This document shows positions 28,272 to 37,161 of a stretch of DNA of 64,000 nt, piece by piece. The stretch is taken from contig NZ_LLWC01000008.1 in the NCBI RefSeq assembly GCF_001561995.1, positions 124,001 through 188,000 on the forward strand, in the 5' to 3' direction. The position numbers were made by a program, and so were the translations under genes. Source of the stretch: Polycladidibacter hongkongensis (GTDB lineage Bacteria; Pseudomonadota; Alphaproteobacteria; Rhizobiales; Stappiaceae). Position 1 is the first letter of the stretch; each line of letters begins with the position of its first letter. Below the pieces are notes generated by a model. The model saw only the letters and a list, made by a program, of their open reading frames with translations, was not told where the DNA came from and ran no database searches.

Positions 28272-29222
28272 TTACTGCAACATCAGAGATGCTGTCAGCG
28301 TAAAAACCGAAGCAAAAGTGGTGAAGAGCAAAATCTGACTAATCGCGTCAACACGCACCTTGTATTGCGTTGCCAGAATAAACGGAAGTGAACCACACGG
28401 CCCCGCCGCCACAAAAAGCCCCGGTCCGGCCCAGTTACCCGGCAATTGAAACACAAGCGACAGCGAAACAAATGCAAGCACGGGCATCAGCAGCAACTTG
28501 ACCGCACTGACATAGGTCACAATTCCCACATTCTCACGCGACGGGCAAAGCGGTTGCTGAGCAAGAAAAAGCCCTAAAGAAAACAAGGAGCATGGTGCAG
28601 CTGCCGATCCTAAAAAGCTGGTAAAGACACCCAAGCCATTATCAAAGGATACACCCGCGATATTGAGCAACACCCCGGCGCTCAAAGCTTGGCTGTGCGG
28701 ATTCTTTAAAACTGTCTTGCCCACATGCAACAACGTACCACGTAGCGAACGATCAGCCGCCGCTGTGCGCGTACAATCCATCGCCACCACTGTCGCGCCA
28801 TACATAAACATCATATCAAGCGCGATAACTGCTGTAACAGGCAAAACTGCATCGGCACCGAAAATGACGCGCGCGACCGGCAAAATAAAAAACGTGTGAT
28901 TGACAAAACCAGCCATGAAGCCGAGCAAAATGCTCTCGTGAAAACTCCGGCCAAACAGCTTGTAAGCCGCGATAACCACGGAAAAGTTTATGGCCAAGGA
29001 TACCGCGAAATAGGCAAGTAAATAGACGCTTTTAAACTCTGCAAACGGTGCCTGCCCCGTCAAACCAATAAAAAACGGCGGCAACAGCGCATAAAACACC
29101 AGTTTGTTTATCGTATGCACCGCCTCGCCATCAAAAATGCCGCGCCGCCCAAGGCCGTAGCCAATGATGACAACAGAAAAAACAGGCAGAATTGCATTGA
29201 TAAAGGCGGAAAGCACGGTCAT
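28272..29222 (-). CDS. AEC family transporter (second copy)
   Basis: A 316-residue hydrophobic protein of about ten membrane helices, in the same family as the gene at 1817-2782 but clearly diverged. It keeps the family start (FINAILPVFSVVIIGYGLG) and the glycine-rich C-terminal half (ASVFTLTASLML). Small organic anions are the usual substrates; none can be assigned. Its ATG is immediately preceded in the mRNA by an AT-rich hairpin that includes the weak ribosome site, suggesting control of translation. Confidence 0.8.
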   Translation of the reverse strand: MTVLSAFINAILPVFSVVIIGYGLGRRGIFDGEAVHTINKLVFYALLPPFFIGLTGQAPFAEFKSVYLLAYFAVSLAINFSVVIAAYKLFGRSFHESILLGFMAGFVNHTFFILPVARVIFGADAVLPVTAVIALDMMFMYGATVVAMDCTRTAAADRSLRGTLLHVGKTVLKNPHSQALSAGVLLNIAGVSFDNGLGVFTSFLGSAAAPCSLFSLGLFLAQQPLCPSRENVGIVTYVSAVKLLLMPVLAFVSLSLVFQLPGNWAGPGLFVAAGPCGSLPFILATQYKVRVDAISQILLFTTFASVFTLTASLMLQ

Positions 29223-29248
29223 ATGTCCATTTGTTTAAATAGACATAT
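29220..29248 (-). promoter_or_regulatory. Inverted repeat over the AEC start site
   Basis: The bases just before the AEC start codon form a near-perfect inverted repeat (ATGTC-c-ATTT / AAAT-a-GACAT around GTTT). In the mRNA this folds to a hairpin whose 3' arm holds the only Shine-Dalgarno-like bases (GGA) and ends next to the AUG. It could be a repressor operator or a translation-blocking hairpin. Confidence 0.5.
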
Positions 29249-29359
29249 ACAGAAAATCAGTAATATACCTAGCGGAAAACTTGCCGCAGCATCTGATATA
29301 CTTCAAGCAATACCAATATTACATAAAAAGGTGACTGCAAAAGCATCTATAGTATATCA

Positions 29360-29395
29360 CTATGGATGATCTTCCTGTGATCATCCATAGCTTTT
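29360..29395 (+). terminator. Terminator-like hairpin (12-bp stem)
   Basis: A perfect 12-bp stem, CTATGGATGATC with its complement, closes a 7-base loop and is followed on the plus strand by CTTTTT. The upstream gene of DUF1737 on the minus strand would transcribe through it without a T run on that side. On the plus strand no gene feeds into it, so its client is unclear. Confidence 0.7.
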
Positions 29396-29406
29396 TCATA
29401 GGAGAT

Positions 29407-29613
29407 CTAGTAGGCGCCCAGCTTGGTCTCGCGCGTATATTCCTCATCAGGAACATACTTCACCACTGCTTGCCCACACATTGTCACCCCTTTGGTGGCG
29501 TCATAAGTCATGGTTGGGTTGCCATGCAGTTCCCAGCCACGGTTCAGCGCCTGGGTCACACGGTGACAAAACTCGGGTGTGTCTGGCTCAGTGATAAAGC
29601 GGTAGAGACGCAT
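29407..29613 (-). CDS. DUF1737 family protein
   Basis: A 68-residue protein matching DUF1737 by its pattern: LYRFITEPDTPEFCHRVTQALNRGWELHG, then MTYDATKG and CGQAVVK. The family is small, alphaproteobacterial-enriched and of unknown function. The ATG has AGAGGA nine bases upstream. It follows the CitE-like gene on the same strand with a 158-bp gap that holds no gene I can support. Confidence 0.88.
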   Translation of the reverse strand: MRLYRFITEPDTPEFCHRVTQALNRGWELHGNPTMTYDATKGVTMCGQAVVKYVPDEEYTRETKLGAY

Positions 29614-29771
29614 GCTTTTTTATCCTCTTTGACGCCCACTCCCTCAAGTTTTGGCAGCGAGCTGTTGTTTGTGTGTTTTTATCATGCTCCGCCGTCGGAG
29701 CAATGGCACCTGCAAGATTAATCAACCACTCAAGCAGGAAGCCCCGGTGCTGCTCAGCTACCGCCAGCCTC

Positions 29772-30674
29772 TTAGCCAGATCGACGCATTTCAATAGCTG
29801 TAGCCAAATCAATCAACCGCCGCCCCATTTGCGCATGCAACAGCTCAACCATTTTTCCATCAACTTTCAACACGCCTTTGCCTTCATTCTCCGGCGCATC
29901 GAATGCAGCAATCACCTTTCCTGCCCACGTTATTTCCTCTTCACTGGGTGCAAAAGACGCATTTGCCGCCGCTATTTGGCTTGGGTGAATAAGTGTTTTG
30001 CCATCCATTCCAAGGTTTCTACCCTGCTCGCACTCAGCAAGAAAAGTATCGTCCGCTCCGATTTGGTTAAACACCCCGTCAATCACATCTATTCCAGCGT
30101 ACCGCGCCGCCACCACACATTGCATCAACCAAGGCAGAAAGCCGGTTCGCGGCGCCTCTAATGCGGCACGTGTATCTTTGGCCAAGTCATTCGTGCCAAG
30201 CACCATAGCCGCGACTGGCCTTGTTGCATTGCGCGCTTCCTCAGCAATTTCTCTGGCGTAAAGAACGCTGCCCGGCGTTTCCATCATCAGCCAAAGCGCG
30301 ATCTGCTTCCCCCCATCGAGCCGATCCAGCACATCAAGCACTTGGCGAACATCAGCGGGCCCTTCCAGCTTTGGCACCAAAACCCCGTCAGGTTGTGCCT
30401 TTGCCACCGCCAACATATCTTCCTGCCCAAGTGGGCTGTGTAGTGAGTTAATCCGTACCACCAATTCACGATGGCCATACCCGCCTTGCACAACAGCAGT
30501 ACAAACCTGATCTCGCGCCAATTCTTTGGCCTCGGGATCCACTGCGTCTTCAAGATCAAAAATCAACGCGTCCACATCCAGAGACTTTGCCTTTTCCAGC
30601 GCTCTGGCGTTAGAGCCCGGCATGTAAAGCACGCTGCGCCGAGGCCGCACTTGGCTTTGTTCGTGTTGCTGCAT
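29772..30674 (-). CDS. HpcH/HpaI aldolase family CoA lyase (CitE-like)
   Basis: A 300-residue TIM-barrel enzyme with the CitE signature near the N terminus (RRSVLYMPGSNARALEKA) and the Mg2+-binding FDLEDAVDPEAK segment; VPKLEG and LWLMMETPG follow. Family activities include citryl-CoA, malyl-CoA and beta-methylmalyl-CoA lyase or thioesterase. No citrate lyase alpha/gamma subunits are present, so it is probably a stand-alone malyl-CoA lyase or thioesterase type. AGGAG precedes the ATG by nine bases. Confidence 0.83.
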   Translation of the reverse strand: MQQHEQSQVRPRRSVLYMPGSNARALEKAKSLDVDALIFDLEDAVDPEAKELARDQVCTAVVQGGYGHRELVVRINSLHSPLGQEDMLAVAKAQPDGVLVPKLEGPADVRQVLDVLDRLDGGKQIALWLMMETPGSVLYAREIAEEARNATRPVAAMVLGTNDLAKDTRAALEAPRTGFLPWLMQCVVAARYAGIDVIDGVFNQIGADDTFLAECEQGRNLGMDGKTLIHPSQIAAANASFAPSEEEITWAGKVIAAFDAPENEGKGVLKVDGKMVELLHAQMGRRLIDLATAIEMRRSG

Positions 30675-30755
30675 CGGTGCAACTCCTGAAATATTATTGC
30701 TGCTACTATTTATTGCCGATCCTTAGCGCGCAGGCCACCCAGTCAAAAGGCGGGG

Positions 30756-31637
30756 TCAGCGTGGCTTTAACAGCAAGTCTTTCGCAGCAACCAATGCCCC
30801 ACCGACAATCAAAAAGCACGCCATAACCACTCGACCATTCAACTCGCCAATACCCAGCACAATCATAAGAGCAGTAGAAAGCAGCGGCGCAGTGTAGGCG
30901 CTCACGCCGAGCAGCTGGATATCACCATACTTCATTCCGATATCCCAAGTAAAAAAGGAAAGCCCAAGCGGCATTAGCCCCATAGCAACAACCGCGATCC
31001 ATTGCGAAGCATCCGCAGGCCAAACTGTCTCTTCAAATTGGACGTGAAACAGAAGCGATAAAACCGCAGTCGCCAAACAGAAAACAGCCACTGTCTCGGT
31101 AGGTGCATTGCCAAATCGGCGCGATAGCACCGAATAGCTCCCCCAGATCAGCGCCGCCAAAGCGGAACAGGCGTAACCAAGGCTCGCATCACCGGAGAAA
31201 GAAAGCCCCGCACCGCCAACAACCAGCAGCCCAGCACCGCACAGACCAAGCCCACCTCCCGCAACGTGAAACCAGCGCAGACGCTCTCCAGGCAGTAGTG
31301 CCGAAAACAGAACGATTAACACCGGCCACAAATAGTTAATAAGGTTCGCCTCAACCGGCGGCGCATTGCGCAGGCCCAAAAAGTAAAAGGCATGATACCC
31401 GAATACGCCCACAATACCCATCAGCCAAAGGGAAAGAGGCTGACGAAAAACTCGCCCTTTGTTTGGCATCATCGCAATTCGTGTGAACGCAACAAGCGAG
31501 GAGATTCCAAAGCAAATAGCATTTAGCAAAAACGCGGGAACCACATCAGCATAAGCACCCAGTGGCCCAAGTAAGGACCACATCAAAACAGCGCTAAAGC
31601 CTATGAGCGTTGCACTCCCCCGTTGCGGCTGTAACAT
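30756..31637 (-). CDS. EamA/DMT family transporter
   Basis: A 293-residue ten-helix transporter made of two EamA repeats. Typical segments are FGYHAFYFLGLRNAPPVEANLINYLWP (about 78-104) and the AALIWGSYSVLSRR repeat start. The PPVEANLINYLWP pattern resembles the YddG aromatic amino-acid exporter subgroup, but substrate remains inference. AGAGGA precedes the ATG. Upstream on the same strand of the citE-like gene. Confidence 0.82.
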   Translation of the reverse strand: MLQPQRGSATLIGFSAVLMWSLLGPLGAYADVVPAFLLNAICFGISSLVAFTRIAMMPNKGRVFRQPLSLWLMGIVGVFGYHAFYFLGLRNAPPVEANLINYLWPVLIVLFSALLPGERLRWFHVAGGGLGLCGAGLLVVGGAGLSFSGDASLGYACSALAALIWGSYSVLSRRFGNAPTETVAVFCLATAVLSLLFHVQFEETVWPADASQWIAVVAMGLMPLGLSFFTWDIGMKYGDIQLLGVSAYTAPLLSTALMIVLGIGELNGRVVMACFLIVGGALVAAKDLLLKPR

Positions 31638-31783
31638 CCCATTTATTCCTCTTAGAAGTTGATCTGCGCGCCTATCATTTTCTAGCTGGTGATATTTCGC
31701 TTGTAGCCCTTTATCCCGCTTGATTTACGCAGGTCAATAGGGTCACTCTTGTGCACCCAAACGAACGACGGGAAAATGAGAAA

Positions 31784-32254
31784 ATGGCTGATCTAGAGAT
31801 CAGAAAACTGGTTCATTCTGATGCGCATGCCTTCGCGCCACTATTGGCAGAAAACGCGCAAGCGCTAAAACGCGGGGCACCACGCCGACCAGATGAAGTC
31901 TACGCTGAGCAGCTGATCGGAGATAAAACAGTTGAGCTAATAGGCGCTTTTGATGGCTCTGAACTTGTTGGCTTTGCAGCGTTCTTTGATCTTCCAGATC
32001 TGACCAGCGGCCGACGCATCGGCAGCCTCGAAGACATCTATGTGGTGCCAGACCATCAATCTCAAGGTATTGGCCGTGCGATGGTGCGTAAACTGGCAAT
32101 AATTGGCACGCAGCGAGACTGGCTGCACATCCGCTGGCTTGTCCCCGCCCGCCCAATCGTCGACATCGGCCTTGTAGGGCTTTACGAGCGCATCGGCGCG
32201 CCCGGAGACAAAGCGACATACCATGTCGAGCTCGCCAAACTCCTCGCCGATTAA
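31784..32254 (+). CDS. GNAT family N-acetyltransferase
   Basis: A 156-residue GNAT from the ATG at 31784; an in-frame GTG at 31751 would add a polar 11-residue tail with no ribosome site. The acetyl-CoA-binding loop is SQGIGRAMV, preceded by the LEDIYVVPDHQ strand. Acceptor unknown. It is divergent from the EamA gene and convergent with the DUF2125 gene, separated by a palindromic terminator. Confidence 0.87.
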   Translation: MADLEIRKLVHSDAHAFAPLLAENAQALKRGAPRRPDEVYAEQLIGDKTVELIGAFDGSELVGFAAFFDLPDLTSGRRIGSLEDIYVVPDHQSQGIGRAMVRKLAIIGTQRDWLHIRWLVPARPIVDIGLVGLYERIGAPGDKATYHVELAKLLAD

Positions 32255-32274
32255 AGTGTAGCTATATAAACGGC

Positions 32275-32296
32275 AAAGGCGGGTGCACCCGCCTTT
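32275..32296. terminator. Bidirectional palindromic terminator
   Basis: A perfect 22-base palindrome, AAAGGCGGGTGCACCCGCCTTT, between two convergent genes. It can form a 9-bp stem with a TGCA loop and gives T-rich ends on both strands, so it likely serves both genes. Confidence 0.8.
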
Positions 32297-32318
32297 ACTC
32301 TCTAACATGTCACAGCTG

Positions 32319-33335
32319 TTAAAACAGTGGTGGTACGGGTCCAAGATCAAAGAACACCAAACGTGCGCGGCCATCCGAGAAGGTGATCGGCAGAGTTACC
32401 TCTCCCTTATCACCCCCAAGGCCTTTTGCAGAGCGCGCCACACTTGCTGGAACCTGTGAGCCTTCAGGAAAAAACGGCAACAGAGCTGCTTCCAGCTGAT
32501 CAACACCTTTAACGGTGATAGGCAGCGTACCTTCATACTGTCCGTTTGGGCGCACTTTTAATGTGCCCTTTGTTGAGACAGATAATTCACCCTGTATCAC
32601 CTTCGCGTTCTCTAGAACAATTTGTAAGTCAGTCGAGCCTGCAAGCTGGGAAAAAGAAGGGGCCTGATAGGAAAGCAACGCCGCTCCACCTTTTAGAACA
32701 GCTCTCACCTTACCCTCGACCGGCTGCTCAATTCCTAACGTCTCCAGCAGTAATCCACTAAGACTAGCAGCTAATTGCATGTCTTGGTCATCTTGAGTTG
32801 CTCGGCGAATATGCACCTCCGCCGCCTTAACAGAGGCTTGAAACGGCGTAGCTAAGCCAACCAGCGATAGAGTCAGCTCTTTTGCCTCTCCATCCAGATT
32901 GTTAATGCCGCTCGTACCTAGCCGCGCACTCAACAGTGTGGAGGCAAAGTCCGCCGAATACCCCGGCCCATTCTGCACAACGCCACTTATTGGCGCTTTC
33001 ATATCAACAATGACATGCTGAGGATTATAAGCCAGTGTCATTGCCTTTGCAGCCGCAGCCTCAACCCAGCCCAGTGCTGTCTCTACGCGCAAGGGTTGAC
33101 AGTCCAAACGGAACTGAAACGGATAGCCGGAAACTTCCTGCTGGCCACAGACAAGCTCACCGCCCTGTGCAGCCACCACCTTTTTGCCATTTCGATAAAT
33201 ATCATTGATAACACCGGAGCCTAGATCCCAGTAAAGCGACCAGCCGCCAACGACCAGTGCCGTCACAAGGCCAAGGTAGAGGTATTTTCGCCCTGCTCTT
33301 TTGCCAGTTTGTTCGCTTGGTTGAGTTGCGCTCAT
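32319..33335 (-). CDS. DUF2125 domain protein
   Basis: A protein of about 338 residues from the ATG at 33335 (GAGGCG nine bases upstream); an ATG at 33374 extends it by 13 residues. One N-terminal membrane helix (about 17-35) is followed by a long periplasmic beta-rich domain with a Cys pair (LVCGQQE and FRLDCQP) typical of DUF2125. The family is found mostly in alphaproteobacteria and has no assigned function. Conserved glycines in the C-terminal half suggest a lipid-transfer-like beta sandwich, which is inference. Confidence 0.8.
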   Translation of the reverse strand: MSATQPSEQTGKRAGRKYLYLGLVTALVVGGWSLYWDLGSGVINDIYRNGKKVVAAQGGELVCGQQEVSGYPFQFRLDCQPLRVETALGWVEAAAAKAMTLAYNPQHVIVDMKAPISGVVQNGPGYSADFASTLLSARLGTSGINNLDGEAKELTLSLVGLATPFQASVKAAEVHIRRATQDDQDMQLAASLSGLLLETLGIEQPVEGKVRAVLKGGAALLSYQAPSFSQLAGSTDLQIVLENAKVIQGELSVSTKGTLKVRPNGQYEGTLPITVKGVDQLEAALLPFFPEGSQVPASVARSAKGLGGDKGEVTLPITFSDGRARLVFFDLGPVPPLF

Positions 33336-33428
33336 CAGATAATTCGCCTCGATCAGTCCATAATGCTTGCGCATGGTTTGCCACCCTGTTACGCGAGTTA
33401 CAACAAGGAAATTGGGGGAATTTCGCTT

Positions 33429-33956
33429 ATGTCAGCACTTTGGGTGTTTGGTTATGGTTCTTTGATGTGGCGCCCTGGCTTTGAATACGAACTAGCCATT
33501 CCGGCCAAGCTAGAAGGCTATCACCGCTCACTTTGTATCTACAGCTGGGTTCACAGGGGAACCGAGGCAAACCCCGGCCTCGTTTTCGGGCTGGACAAAG
33601 GCGGCGAATGCATAGGAATGGCTTTTAAAGTAGCCAGCGAAAACCGCCAGAAAACGATCGCCTATCTGCGGGAGCGCGAGCAACAAACCGCAGTCTATAA
33701 GGAAGTTACGGTGCCGCTCACGTTGGAAGCCAAACCAGCGCTGCAAGTCGAAGCCATGACCTACATTGCAGATACCAGCCACGAGCAATATGCTGGTCGC
33801 CTGCCTCTTGAGAAGCAGTTGGAGATCGTAAAAGGCGCAAGCGGGCTCTCTGGAAAGAACCCTGAATACGTGACCAGCACCTTCGCACATATCTGCGAGC
33901 TTGGAATAGATGACTTTGAGGTTCGCTGGCTGTGCGAGCGCCTACCAGAAAACTAG
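33429..33956 (+). CDS. chaC: Glutathione-specific gamma-glutamylcyclotransferase (ChaC-like)
   Basis: A 175-residue protein from the ATG at 33429, preceded by GGGGGA. The substrate-binding signature YGSLMW is at residues 9-14 and the catalytic Glu is in YLREREQ (Glu84). ChaC enzymes cleave glutathione to 5-oxoproline and Cys-Gly in the cytoplasm. Length matches the short bacterial ChaC form. It is divergent from the DUF2125 gene. Confidence 0.9.
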   Translation: MSALWVFGYGSLMWRPGFEYELAIPAKLEGYHRSLCIYSWVHRGTEANPGLVFGLDKGGECIGMAFKVASENRQKTIAYLREREQQTAVYKEVTVPLTLEAKPALQVEAMTYIADTSHEQYAGRLPLEKQLEIVKGASGLSGKNPEYVTSTFAHICELGIDDFEVRWLCERLPEN

Positions 33957-34022
33957 CGCACGACATCAAGCGGCGCGGCGCCTTTTCACCACTCACTTTT
34001 CCTACAAGCCGATTAACATCGG

Positions 34023-34403
34023 CTAAGCGGCTTGTAGCACCGCCCCTTCAGCTAAACTTGCCTTTAGATCTGAAATTGCTGCCTGCTTTGCCACTGGATC
34101 TTCTGCAAGCAAGTGCACAAAGAAGTCGAAATGCTCGGCTGCCTCTTGTCCTTGCAACCAGCGGCTAAAGCCCGGCTCGCGCAGCTGCCCCACCCACAAT
34201 GCCTGCGGATCTTCACCGCGCTCACTGATAAGCACGACCGCTTCGTTAAAATCAGTCAGGGCATCCACGTCGATCCGCGTGAAAAGATAGCGTGCGCCAG
34301 AACGCCCACACCAATAGCGGAACTTGCCACCAATGCCCAGCTCTTCAGCCACACGGACCGCAGCTTCTCCGATGTGCTCGAATTCCAAAACAAAAGACGT
34401 CAT
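34023..34403 (-). CDS. Conserved hypothetical protein
   Basis: A 126-residue soluble protein of unknown family. It has a mixed, rather acidic composition, with one Cys (YWCGR), a central ISERGED segment and an amphipathic C terminus. No signal peptide or membrane helix. It converges on chaC and follows plsC on the other side, each separated by under 150 bp. I cannot assign a function. Confidence 0.65.
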   Translation of the reverse strand: MTSFVLEFEHIGEAAVRVAEELGIGGKFRYWCGRSGARYLFTRIDVDALTDFNEAVVLISERGEDPQALWVGQLREPGFSRWLQGQEAAEHFDFFVHLLAEDPVAKQAAISDLKASLAEGAVLQAA

Positions 34404-34502
34404 AGCCGGCGCTCCTGCTTCGCGTTAACCATGTTTTCATACTAGAACACATAGAGAACCAAATGCAAGAACAAAACAAGATCAACTTTATCTAAATACT
34501 GA

Positions 34503-35282
34503 TCAGTCTTTGTTGCGCTGCGCCAATCGCTCCCTACCTTCTTTGACGATGATATTGTCAGGGGTCTCTCTAGCCGCCTTTTCAAAGAGTTCTTGCGAAG
34601 AGCCTTCAATCGCCGCTTGCAGTCTTTTGTTAAACTCCTCTGCGCTGAGGCCCGGCTCGATAGGCTCCATTACCTGCGCGGTAATTGTCCCTGGAAAGCG
34701 GAAGAAGCGCCGACGCGGCCAATACACTCCAGAATTCAAACCTATGGGGACCACAGGGCAGTTCAAATTTAGGTACAAATGGGTGATGCCATATTTGTAC
34801 TTTGGCTCCTCCGCAGCGGGGCGCCGGGTCCCTTCGGGAAAGATGATAATATGGCGTCCATCGGCGATGGCTTCTTTTGCCTTTAAAGTCATCTCCTGCA
34901 TCGCAGCACCTTTTCGGCCGCGATTTACCGGAATCTGATCAAACTTACGCAGGTACCAGCCAAAAAACGGCACCTTTCGCAGTTCTGCCTTCAGAATGTA
35001 GGTTGGGTCATTGAGCCAAGGCATAAAGGCAAATGTTTCCCAAGCTGACTGGTGCTTGGAAGCAATGATACAGCCCTGCTGCGGTATGCGATCCCCATTT
35101 AGAACCTCGCTATTCACGCCGCCAATATACTTCAGTAAAAAGAAATTACCCTTCGTCCAAAGCGGTACGGCTTTGATACCAAGCTTACGCGGCAGGAAAA
35201 ACACCGGGATCATCACCAGCATTAGCAAAAAGGTGTAGAGATAAAAGGAGATATTAAACAGTACAGAACGTATCAGCAGCAT
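34503..35282 (-). CDS. plsC: 1-acyl-sn-glycerol-3-phosphate acyltransferase
   Basis: A 259-residue inner-membrane acyltransferase from the ATG at 35282 (GGGAAG upstream). The catalytic motif is HQSAWE (His77), with Glu in place of the usual Asp of HX4D, a variant I believe also occurs in related bacteria. The acceptor-binding FPEGTRRP (148-155) follows. It converts lysophosphatidate to phosphatidate in phospholipid synthesis. An N-terminal membrane helix (about 8-30) anchors it. It follows the YdcF-family gene by 49 bp. Confidence 0.92.
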   Translation of the reverse strand: MLLIRSVLFNISFYLYTFLLMLVMIPVFFLPRKLGIKAVPLWTKGNFFLLKYIGGVNSEVLNGDRIPQQGCIIASKHQSAWETFAFMPWLNDPTYILKAELRKVPFFGWYLRKFDQIPVNRGRKGAAMQEMTLKAKEAIADGRHIIIFPEGTRRPAAEEPKYKYGITHLYLNLNCPVVPIGLNSGVYWPRRRFFRFPGTITAQVMEPIEPGLSAEEFNKRLQAAIEGSSQELFEKAARETPDNIIVKEGRERLAQRNKD

Positions 35283-35331
35283 TGTGCTTCCCATCGATAG
35301 ACAGCAGTAAGCCCGCCTCAATGCGGCACCA

Positions 35332-35979
35332 CTACCCTAACGGGCCAATGGCTCCATCCAGAGACATGCGTAGGCGCGCCAGAACGTACTTTCCATATTC
35401 ATTTAGCAAAACACCCGCGATTTCAGAGGAACGAAACCATTGGGATAATTCCAAACGATGGTGGTAAACAGGGCTTGGCACCAGCTCCATGTACGGCAAT
35501 TTTCGTTTAAATTCAATCAAGGCTCGTGGCATATGATAGGCGCTGGTTACCACAATCAAGCTTTTGTAGTCGTGCTCTTTAGCCCAGCGCGCGGAAGACA
35601 CCGCATTACCGACGGTATCAAGGGCATCACGGTCCAAATCCACGCAACAAGAAAACAACTCAGGACGATGTGCCGTGAGTTTTGCCAGCTGGCCAACCTC
35701 GGTTGCCGGATGAACACCGGAAATCAGAAGCCTCTTGCCCTGCCCCGCCACAAGCATTGTCAAGGCATGCTGAATTCTCTCCCGCCCTCCGGTCAACACA
35801 ACAATTCCATCGGCATTAGAAGTGGTGTCACCATCACCTTTTGTCACCACACGCAGATACAGCGAGAAATCGATCAACAGCGCACTAAAAAAAACAGCAA
35901 AGGCTACGAAAAACACAATTGCAATACGTGCACGAATGCTGTGTCGTTGCTTCTTGTTCTTTGGAAACTCATTTGCCAT
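35332..35979 (-). CDS. YdcF-family (DUF218) membrane protein
   Basis: A 215-residue protein from the ATG at 35979. One N-terminal helix (about 17-40) precedes a periplasmic-or-cytoplasmic Rossmann-like domain with the DUF218 signature: GIVVLTGGRERI, RLLISGVHP, and SAYHMPRALIEF. Members (SanA, YdcF, ElyC) are implicated in envelope integrity and vancomycin resistance. It sits between ftsX and plsC, all on the minus strand, in keeping with an envelope role. Confidence 0.88.
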   Translation of the reverse strand: MANEFPKNKKQRHSIRARIAIVFFVAFAVFFSALLIDFSLYLRVVTKGDGDTTSNADGIVVLTGGRERIQHALTMLVAGQGKRLLISGVHPATEVGQLAKLTAHRPELFSCCVDLDRDALDTVGNAVSSARWAKEHDYKSLIVVTSAYHMPRALIEFKRKLPYMELVPSPVYHHRLELSQWFRSSEIAGVLLNEYGKYVLARLRMSLDGAIGPLG

Positions 35980-36108
35980 GCACTTGCCCAAAAACCACCC
36001 AAGCCACCTCAGGCTAACCGTCTCTAAGCTTCCTTATCAGAAGCAGGAGTACAATGCATGCTATATGGCAATCTTGGTAAAAATCAGCATCGCCTAGTGC
36101 AAATACAC

Positions 36109-37161
36109 CTAGTCGATTTCTGCAAGATGAGAATGAACAGCCAACCGACTGGTTAGAGCCGTCAACACAGCCACAAGAAAGACAATCGCCAAGACCCCAA
36201 AGTACCCAGGCGCGCCCACGGAAAACGGGCCAATCAACGCTTGTAGCTGACCACCACCAAAGCCAAACGCATCGCTGCCCCCCAAAAGACCAAAGACAAA
36301 GAAGCAAAGGCAAGCTACAGCACCGCCGATGACACCCCCTTTTAGCCCAAGCACGAGAAAGTGCCTTTGAAATTCACCAGCGATAAACCTGTCTTCAGCA
36401 CCGACGAAGTGCAAAACCTCAACCACATCTTTGTTTCCGGACATGGCCGCCCTTGTGGCAAACACCACAGAAAGCACCATAGAAAACAGCACCAAAACAA
36501 GGATGACCAGTCCACCAACCACAACACCATTGGCCATGGCGGAAAGCTGCCGTGTCCACAAACGATGATCATCCACCGTCGCGGCTCGGATATCCTTCTC
36601 GACTTGCTCCTTCATTTCAGCAAGGTTGAACAGCGCTGGCTCATTTATTTCAACCAGTATTAAACGCGGTATCGGCAACTCTTCCAAACTCAGGCCCGCC
36701 CCAAGCCAAGGTTGCAGCAAATCGCCCGTTTCCTCATTTGAGAGCGCCCGCGCGCCGCCAACCCCGGAAAACTCTTGAACCAGCGCGAGAGTTTTCTCGA
36801 TCTCCTGCATCATATTAATGCCATCAGCGGGACGAATCTGAACCGTTACCTCGCGAACGAGATCATTTGTCCAGTCATTCGCAGCATCATTCACAACAGA
36901 AACAGAACCAACAGTTAAGCAAGCCAAAAAACTCATGATGGCCACAACAAGCGTCAGCGCCCTGCCTGCAATCGCTTGCGAAGGAACAATCGGTGATGAC
37001 TTTTTCTGTTTGTCCGGCCTTGGCTTCTTAGTGGGACTTTGGGGCTTACCACCGCGTTTTACTGGACGCCCTCTTACAGGCTTCTGCCCGGGCAATGGCC
37101 GTGGGAGGGCTCGCTTTTTAGCACCCAAATCAGGTTCTCGCCGCTTGTTCTGCTTAACCAT
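36109..37161 (-). CDS. ftsX: Cell division protein FtsX
   Basis: A 350-residue permease with a very basic N-terminal tail (residues 1-45, Lys/Arg/Pro-rich), four membrane helices and an extracellular loop between the first two. It partners FtsE in the divisome to activate peptidoglycan hydrolases. It starts 8 bp inside the end of ftsE. The N-terminal extension is typical of alphaproteobacterial FtsX. Confidence 0.93.
   Translation of the reverse strand: MVKQNKRREPDLGAKKRALPRPLPGQKPVRGRPVKRGGKPQSPTKKPRPDKQKKSSPIVPSQAIAGRALTLVVAIMSFLACLTVGSVSVVNDAANDWTNDLVREVTVQIRPADGINMMQEIEKTLALVQEFSGVGGARALSNEETGDLLQPWLGAGLSLEELPIPRLILVEINEPALFNLAEMKEQVEKDIRAATVDDHRLWTRQLSAMANGVVVGGLVILVLVLFSMVLSVVFATRAAMSGNKDVVEVLHFVGAEDRFIAGEFQRHFLVLGLKGGVIGGAVACLCFFVFGLLGGSDAFGFGGGQLQALIGPFSVGAPGYFGVLAIVFLVAVLTALTSRLAVHSHLAEID

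Noticed and set aside
29588-29812. 74-residue minus-strand open frame at the end of the CitE-like gene
   Set aside because: It starts inside the CitE-like gene in another frame and runs into the DUF1737 gene; no family or ribosome site supports it.
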